This document shows, piece after piece, positions 59,432 to 64,000 of a DNA stretch of 64,000 bases. Origin of the DNA: Anaerohalosphaeraceae bacterium (GTDB lineage: Bacteria > Planctomycetota > Phycisphaerae > Sedimentisphaerales > Anaerohalosphaeraceae); the NCBI GenBank assembly GCA_035378985.1, contig DAOSUR010000001.1:124001-188000 (forward strand), given 5' to 3'. The notes beneath the pieces are model-generated. The model saw only the letters and a program-made list of their open reading frames with translations. It did not search any database and was not told where the DNA came from. Positions within the stretch are counted from its first letter, which is position 1, and each line of letters opens with the position of its first letter. Both the position numbers and the translations under genes were made by a program.

Positions 59432-60484
59432 CTAATCCCATCCATAGCCGCTTTCATCCAGAACATCTTTCCAGATTTCGAGGTTCTCCAGATAAACGCT
59501 GGTGCCTCTGGCCACACAGGTAAGCGGGTCCTCGGCGTGCACGACCTTCAGTCCTGTGGCGTTGGAAAGAACTGTATCCATTCCCCGCAGGAGCGACCCG
59601 CCGCCGCACAGATGAACCCCGTTTTCAATCAAATCAGCGGCCAGTTCCGGCTCGGCTCGCTCGAGTGTGCGCATGACTGTTTCGATAATCCCTGCAATCG
59701 GTTCTCGGAAGGCCTCGCGGATTTCCTCGCTGGTAATGACGATTTTCCGCGGCAGTCCGGAAATGGTATCCCGTCCGGCCACTTCCATTGTCATTTCCTG
59801 CTCAAGGGGCGCCGCCGAGCCGATTTGAATCTTGACCTGTTCGGCTCGGGCCTCACCGATAAGCAGATTATAGGTGCGTTTGAGGTGGTTAATCAGGGCC
59901 TCGTCAAAGTCATCCCCCCCGATGCGAATGGATTCGCAGGTACTGATGTCGGCCAGACTCATAATGGCCACCTCCGTGGTTCCGCCGCCGATATCCACAA
60001 CCATCGAAGCCGTCGGCTCCGTAATCGGCAGCCCCGCTCCAATGCCCGCCGCCATCGGCTCATCCACCAGGTACACCTTGCGGGCCCCCGCCCGCATCGC
60101 ACTTTCAATCACCGCCCGACGCTCCACGGCCGTGATTCCGCTGGGCACGGCAATTACGATTCGGGGACTCAGAAGGCGTCCGCGGCCGTGAACTTTCCGG
60201 ATGAAATAACTGAGCATCGCCTCGGTGATTTCAAAATCGCTGATGACTCCGTCTTTGAGAGGACGAATCGCGCTGATGGAACCGGGGGTTTTGCCGAGCA
60301 TCTCTTTGGCCACCAGCCCCACGGCTTCGCCGTTGTTCAGGACGATATTAGTTCCCTTTCGGACCGCTACCACCGACGGTTCGTTGAGGACGATTCCTTC
60401 GTTGCGGACACAGACCAGCGTATTGCACGTTCCGAGGTCTATGCCCATATCCTTGCTGAACCAGCCCACAATCGACTCGAACAC
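59432..60484 (-). CDS. mreB: Actin-like rod shape protein MreB
   Basis: The 350-residue protein has the actin-fold phosphate loops DMGIDLGTCNTLV and VVDIGGGTTEVAIM, the adenosine loop GGGSLLRGMD and the KVHGRGRLLSPRIVIAVPSG segment. It forms membrane-bound filaments that steer wall synthesis. The start is GTG at 60484, with AAGGGAG five bases upstream; a TTG at 60499 would add five residues. The N-terminal MFESIVGWFSKD may form the amphipathic membrane anchor. Confidence 0.97.
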   Translation of the reverse strand: MFESIVGWFSKDMGIDLGTCNTLVCVRNEGIVLNEPSVVAVRKGTNIVLNNGEAVGLVAKEMLGKTPGSISAIRPLKDGVISDFEITEAMLSYFIRKVHGRGRLLSPRIVIAVPSGITAVERRAVIESAMRAGARKVYLVDEPMAAGIGAGLPITEPTASMVVDIGGGTTEVAIMSLADISTCESIRIGGDDFDEALINHLKRTYNLLIGEARAEQVKIQIGSAAPLEQEMTMEVAGRDTISGLPRKIVITSEEIREAFREPIAGIIETVMRTLERAEPELAADLIENGVHLCGGGSLLRGMDTVLSNATGLKVVHAEDPLTCVARGTSVYLENLEIWKDVLDESGYGWD

Positions 60485-60548
60485 GATGACTCCCTTCAAA
60501 TCCGATAATCGTCATCTCACCGCCGGCGGACCTGCGTGTCCTGAGGGC

Positions 60549-60707
60549 TTATCGCACCGCCTGGACCGCAAACGACCACATCTGACTGCCGTAATAGAAC
60601 CAGCACGTCAGCGACACATACACGGCCGTTGCAAAGACAGTCAACCACGCTAAAGCCAGTATCGCTGTATAGACATCGTTTGCGGCGGTCGTATTCTGTT
60701 TGGCCAT
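60549..60707 (-). CDS. 52-residue single-pass membrane protein in the mre operon
   Basis: The frame MAKQNTTAANDVYTAILALA continues WLTVFATAVYVSLTCW and ends QMWSFAVQAVR. It has one membrane helix with a short cytoplasmic N-terminus. The ATG lies 12 bases after the coiled-coil gene stop and the frame ends 64 bases before mreB, so it fits the operon exactly. No family recognised. It could be an MreB-membrane adaptor or an overlooked small subunit. Confidence 0.6.
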   Translation of the reverse strand: MAKQNTTAANDVYTAILALAWLTVFATAVYVSLTCWFYYGSQMWSFAVQAVR

Positions 60708-60719
60708 AGTCAATCCGAT

Positions 60720-61577
60720 TTAAAGTTTTGTGCTCGCTGTATCGCCCACCCTCGGCGTCTGCTGAACCAGTTCGAGCACGCCGGCGGACTGATTGATATC
60801 TACATGGGTAATCACCACATCACACAAAAACTGGTCGCCTCGGGTAACGTGAAACCGCATATCCTTCTCCACACCGTCCGAGCTTCCCACCGAAAGCGTG
60901 ACCATATTCGAACGCACTTCCGTCACCAGCCCGCGAATATCCGCTCCGACCGCCGCAGGAGCAGCCGGACGAGCGGGCCCTGGAACCGGCGTTACCACAG
61001 CCGCAGGGGCCGAGGCGGCCGGCAAAGTACCGGTCAGCTTGGTTTCCAGTTCCTTCTTCTGCTCGAGCAGACGATGACGGTCGGCCTCCAGCGCCTCCAG
61101 CTGAACAATCTTCTCATACAATTCAGAAGTAATCTGGTTGAGCTCTCTGGCGTCTTTGATGCCCTGAGCACGGGCTTCATCCAGCTGGTTTTGCGTCAGG
61201 CGGAGCGACTCCTGCAAACTGCGGATGCTCTGCTCAAAACCCGTCAAAACTCCCTTCCAGCTGTCGGCCCGAGCCTGATATTCCTGGCTTTGACGCTCGG
61301 CATTCTGCAGGTCGGCCATCAGTTTGGTATTTTGTGCCTGAAGAGCCGCAATTTTTTCCTGAAGCTGTTCCTCCTGAAGCTTCATTTTCTTCTGGAGTTC
61401 ATCATAAAGACGGTTCAGGTTGGCCACATCCGCCTGTGCGGCACTGTAGAGGTTCTTCTGCTGCTCATAGAGAACCTTATAGTTGTTGGTATTCACAACA
61501 AAGGATACCATAGCCCCGCACAGAAAGATAGCGAATAAGGATAATAAGATGACTAAAATTTTTGTTAATGGACTCAA
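60720..61577 (-). CDS. Membrane-anchored coiled-coil protein upstream of mreB
   Basis: The 285-residue protein has one N-terminal helix (LVILLSLFAIFLCGAMVSFV) and a coiled coil of about 140 residues with QKKMKLQEEQLQEKIAALQA and LRLTQNQLDEARAQG. A Pro/Ala linker follows, then a C-terminal beta domain (GLVTEVRSNMVTLSVGSSDG, VEKDMRFHVTRGDQFLCDVV) similar to the barrel of MreC-like proteins. The start is TTG at 61577, since GGAGG lies five bases upstream; the frame opens earlier at 61637. It is the first gene after the operon promoter, so it is likely a structural partner of MreB/MreC. Confidence 0.72.
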   Translation of the reverse strand: MSPLTKILVILLSLFAIFLCGAMVSFVVNTNNYKVLYEQQKNLYSAAQADVANLNRLYDELQKKMKLQEEQLQEKIAALQAQNTKLMADLQNAERQSQEYQARADSWKGVLTGFEQSIRSLQESLRLTQNQLDEARAQGIKDARELNQITSELYEKIVQLEALEADRHRLLEQKKELETKLTGTLPAASAPAAVVTPVPGPARPAAPAAVGADIRGLVTEVRSNMVTLSVGSSDGVEKDMRFHVTRGDQFLCDVVITHVDINQSAGVLELVQQTPRVGDTASTKL

Positions 61578-61665
61578 TGTAACCTCCGTATCCTGAGCGA
61601 TTTCACCGCCGCAACAGCGGCATTTTTCAACACCCAAAAACGCAAATTACCAAATAAATATCGGG

Positions 61666-61694
61666 ATTTTAAGTCGGTATTCTTCAGAGGTCAA
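61666..61694 (-). promoter_or_regulatory. Promoter of the coiled-coil-mreBCD-PBP2 operon
   Basis: The minus strand reads TTGACC (61689-61694), a 17-base spacer and TAAAAT (61666-61671), 89 bases before the TTG start at 61577. The remaining DNA up to the HEAT lipoprotein end at 61865 shows no gene. It contains a short CAAAAG/CTTTTG inverted repeat near 61735-61750. Confidence 0.8.
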
Positions 61695-61864
61695 GACAAT
61701 TTTATAAGCATCTAAAATATTATTCCGTCAAAAGTTGTGTCTTTTGAAACCAATAAATCCTCCCCAACCAAGGAACGAATCTGCATTATTTCTACATCTG
61801 TGCTCCGGAACCTCCCCTTTCCCCTTCACAGATAACTCATTGATTTTTCAAAAGTTACGTCGTC

Positions 61865-62854
61865 TTATCTCTGAAGCAGGATAGATTTGGCCGCCATCAG
61901 CCGGATAAAGGGAGACTTGCTGGTCAAGGCCTTAGACAGGTAGCCGTTCAGAGATGAATCCCTCAGAGTTCCGACAGCAGACACGGCCAATTGGTTGGCT
62001 ACGGTTGTCTCATCCAGATTCGGTCTGCGTTCAAAATAGTCCTGAACCACCGACAATCCGGAGCGGTCTCCCAATCCCCCCAGCTGTTCTGCCGCAGCCA
62101 GCCGAACCTCGAGGACATCATCCTGAAGCATCGTCTGCACGGCCATCAGGGCATCGGGGGTCCCCAGCGCCCCCATACAGCGAATTCCCCAGATGCGGTC
62201 ATCGTGATATTTGCTGATCAGCAGCGGCCAAATTTTGTCCCGATAGACCTTCGGGTCCTGCAGACGTGCCATAGACTCAACTGTCTGGAAAAGCACTTTT
62301 TCATTGGAATTGCCGGCGGTCATCAATTCCCAAAGAAGCGGCAGGTCTTCCCGTTTTCCCATTTTGCCGACCAGAAGAGCGGCATTGGCCGCTACTGTGG
62401 GATTGGGATTTTTGAGGGCCTCCAGAATCCGAGCCCTGTACTCAAGAGCCCCAATCCTGGAGAGGCCGTAAGCGGCGGCAATCCGCACATTCGGATTGGA
62501 ATCCTCCAGCTTCTTCAGCAAGGCCTGCCTGCAGGAGGTGCACTGCATATCCCCCATTGCCACAAGAGCCGCAAAACGAACAGTCACTTTAGGGTCATCG
62601 GCTAACTGCATAATTTTTGGAAGAAACATTTCCTGTCGGGTTTGTGCCGCAACTTCAATCGCCGCCGTGCGAACGTAAGAACTGGGATTCTCCAGCCCTT
62701 CCTTGACAATGTTCCTTGCCTGCGGCACCATTGCCTGAATTGCAGCAGATGCCGGTTGGTAGACAGGCATCTGAACCGTCGATATCGACGAATCACACCC
62801 GGATAAAACAGACCATACGAACAACAAACTAACACCAAACAACCATTTTTTCAT
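61865..62854 (-). CDS. HEAT-repeat lipoprotein: internal start inside the Lnt frame
   Basis: The ATG at 62854 begins MKKWLFGVSLLFVWSVLSGC, a typical lipoprotein signal with lipobox LSGC, followed by HEAT repeats to the end. GGGAA lies eight bases upstream. If the A6 tract just before it had five A, Lnt would end with ...GNPI and a TGA overlapping this ATG (ATGA), the same overlap style used elsewhere in the window. The protein would be a periplasmic scaffold of 329 residues. Listed separately as the alternative to the fused product. Confidence 0.55.
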   Translation of the reverse strand: MKKWLFGVSLLFVWSVLSGCDSSISTVQMPVYQPASAAIQAMVPQARNIVKEGLENPSSYVRTAAIEVAAQTRQEMFLPKIMQLADDPKVTVRFAALVAMGDMQCTSCRQALLKKLEDSNPNVRIAAAYGLSRIGALEYRARILEALKNPNPTVAANAALLVGKMGKREDLPLLWELMTAGNSNEKVLFQTVESMARLQDPKVYRDKIWPLLISKYHDDRIWGIRCMGALGTPDALMAVQTMLQDDVLEVRLAAAEQLGGLGDRSGLSVVQDYFERRPNLDETTVANQLAVSAVGTLRDSSLNGYLSKALTSKSPFIRLMAAKSILLQR

Positions 62855-64000
62855 ATAGGGTTCCCTTTTTTCATCTCCATACAGTTTATCCGCCAGTGCC
62901 GCCAGCACAACCCCCAAAAGAGCAATTCCCAACACCCCATCCAGCCGGCGTCCCCAGCGTGTAAACAGAGTGATTCGGGAATCCAGTACAACACGGTCCA
63001 CAAACCATCCTTCTGCATCCGGCCCCTGGCGTAAAACGGCCTTTGTGGGGAGAGTGCCGGCCAGATATTCGTTGCGGATTTGCCCCAACGGGTCAATCAA
63101 ACAGCTGATGCCCGTGTTGACGCTGCGAAGAATCGAAATCCGGTTTTCGATACACCGAAAGACCGTGATGGCCATCCGCTGGGCCTGCTCGACCGTCGGA
63201 TATACTTTGCCGTCTTTGTAGCGAACATACCAGCCGTCATTGCTGATATTAACCAGAAAATCGGCTTTTCGGCCCTCCTTATCCAAAACCATTTTCCGGC
63301 ATAAGGTCGAATCGGTATCCTCATAACAAATCAGAACACTGAAACTGTATCGTTGGCCTTCTTTCTCAATAGTAAAACGGGTATATTTTTGGCCGGGAGT
63401 CAGATTGTAGTCGTAATCATAGGGGCTGAGCTGATGGATAAAGTCATACAGCCGCGGCAGTGTTTGACGGAAGGGAATGTATTCGCCGAACGGGACCAAA
63501 TGAATCTTGTCATACCGGCTGGGATTTTGCTGACCGTTCGGTTCATACAAAAAAGCGGTATTATACTGGTCGGCCGCAACCGGCTCACCGCTGGAAGTGC
63601 TGATGCGGACAGCGTGAGCCCCTACCAGCAAATAGCCGCGGTCTTCCGCAAACTGTCGGATTTGGCGGTCAAACTGACGGGCTGTACTTTCCGGAGGCAG
63701 ATAATACAGATAGTCCGGATTTAAGGAGGCCAACACCATCGTTTCCGGCCAAGCCGCCATCCATGCACCGGCATTAAAACAGGGTTCGCTCAAGTCCAGG
63801 AGGGTTTGAAGAATAGCCGGACCGTTTTCGCTGAGTTCCTTAATATGGGAGGGAATATTGGTCTGGACAGCCCCCACCAGCGGGCTGTCCGATAAAAACC
63901 GCTGCGATTGCCGCAGTTGGTAGGCACCATAGAACCAATTCAGCCCCAGCAGCAAACCGACCGCCGCACTTTTTATCAGATTGGCCGACCTGCGAAGCCG
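61865..64000 (-). CDS. lnt: Apolipoprotein N-acyltransferase (Lnt) in frame with a HEAT-repeat lipoprotein, 5' end beyond window
   Basis: The frame is open to the right edge; the Lnt N-terminal membrane part lies outside. Visible Lnt parts are the nitrilase domain with AWMAAWPETM (catalytic Glu), RYDKIHLVPFGEYIPFRQTL (catalytic Lys), FSVLICYEDTDSTLCRKM (catalytic Cys) and ISNDGWY, then the last helix (LGIALLGVVLAALAD). With no stop, DEKREPYMKKWLFGVSLLFV leads into a perfect lipoprotein signal (SVLSGC at about 62785). Eight or so HEAT repeats follow (DPKVTVRFAALVAMGDM, NPNVRIAAAYGLSRIG). It is either a true fusion or two genes joined by one extra A in an A6 tract (62868-62873). Confidence 0.8.
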   Translation of the reverse strand, partial: RLRRSANLIKSAAVGLLLGLNWFYGAYQLRQSQRFLSDSPLVGAVQTNIPSHIKELSENGPAILQTLLDLSEPCFNAGAWMAAWPETMVLASLNPDYLYYLPPESTARQFDRQIRQFAEDRGYLLVGAHAVRISTSSGEPVAADQYNTAFLYEPNGQQNPSRYDKIHLVPFGEYIPFRQTLPRLYDFIHQLSPYDYDYNLTPGQKYTRFTIEKEGQRYSFSVLICYEDTDSTLCRKMVLDKEGRKADFLVNISNDGWYVRYKDGKVYPTVEQAQRMAITVFRCIENRISILRSVNTGISCLIDPLGQIRNEYLAGTLPTKAVLRQGPDAEGWFVDRVVLDSRITLFTRWGRRLDGVLGIALLGVVLAALADKLYGDEKREPYMKKWLFGVSLLFVWSVLSGCDSSISTVQMPVYQPASAAIQAMVPQARNIVKEGLENPSSYVRTAAIEVAAQTRQEMFLPKIMQLADDPKVTVRFAALVAMGDMQCTSCRQALLKKLEDSNPNVRIAAAYGLSRIGALEYRARILEALKNPNPTVAANAALLVGKMGKREDLPLLWELMTAGNSNEKVLFQTVESMARLQDPKVYRDKIWPLLISKYHDDRIWGIRCMGALGTPDALMAVQTMLQDDVLEVRLAAAEQLGGLGDRSGLSVVQDYFERRPNLDETTVANQLAVSAVGTLRDSSLNGYLSKALTSKSPFIRLMAAKSILLQR

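Noticed and set aside
59537..60508. 323-residue plus-strand frame opposite mreB
   Set aside because: It is the mirror of a highly conserved gene; composition (many His, Asp, Gly) is typical of antisense frames of G+C-biased codons.
1..64000. tRNA and rRNA genes
   Set aside because: No intergenic region is long enough or shows the GGTTCGA-type T-loop with matching acceptor stem; none reported.

Overview
The window (about 52% G+C by eye) reads as a Gram-negative, mostly anaerobic-type Planctomycetota genome, most likely class Phycisphaerae / order Sedimentisphaerales. Pointers are a secreted protein ending in the dockerin-like tail common in that group (53176-54852), a DUF6677-type membrane protein, a symporter with its 56-residue accessory protein, mre/PBP2 shape genes, Lnt and lipoproteins, an AlgE-type outer-membrane protein, and an indolepyruvate:ferredoxin oxidoreductase cluster. 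This placement is inference from gene content.

Layout. 1-2.4 kb: end of yjbQ, a LysE-type exporter and a convergent YihY/BrkB membrane protein. 2.3-8.3 kb (minus strand): rpsB-tsf-pyrH-frr, running on into an AsmA-like giant and YihY. 8.4-14.9 kb (minus): hisA, then two ACT/arylacetate-CoA ligase pairs and iorBA, with a clear promoter upstream of iorA. 15-19.9 kb (minus): AlgE-like porin, sodium:solute symporter with small partner, amidohydrolase and cold-shock protein. 20-27.5 kb: STAS protein, rnc, a PpiD/SurA-like chaperone operon, hemL and a 3-hydroxyisobutyrate-dehydrogenase-type enzyme. 27.5-31.3 kb (minus): two large PilX-like proteins and a small secreted acidic peptide. 31.4-39.6 kb: lipA-lipB, a DUF697 protein, birA-nadC, uvrB, rpsU and a radical-SAM/HhH protein. 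53.2-64 kb: the secreted dockerin-tailed protein, a DUF4056-like lipoprotein, PBP2-mreD-mreC-mreB with two membrane-anchored partners, and an Lnt reading frame fused to a HEAT-repeat lipoprotein.

The unusual region is 39.65-53.0 kb, all on the plus strand. It is an array of roughly a dozen Rhs-derived C-terminal 'tip' modules. Each carries a short stretch of Rhs core (up to about 50 residues around the RARYYDPDTGRFLQPDPLG motif, or only the NPFGPTSQYTDGMN linker), a variable tip, and then, within 0-20 bases or overlapping, a small lipoprotein or single-pass membrane protein that looks like a cognate immunity protein. No intact Rhs core gene is present. Three modules share a nearly identical 299-bp cysteine-rich pre-tip segment but have different C-termini. 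Those C-termini keep a spaced (I)xC-A...NC...CP-end pattern, and a fourth fragment at 52.2 kb keeps it too. Three of the neighbouring immunity candidates form their own family. Several modules carry frameshifts, so the region looks like a reservoir and graveyard of toxin/immunity cassettes.

Where start sites were moved from the longest reading frame, the choice rests on visible Shine-Dalgarno sequences and family length. Functions are assigned from sequence recognition alone, without database searches.
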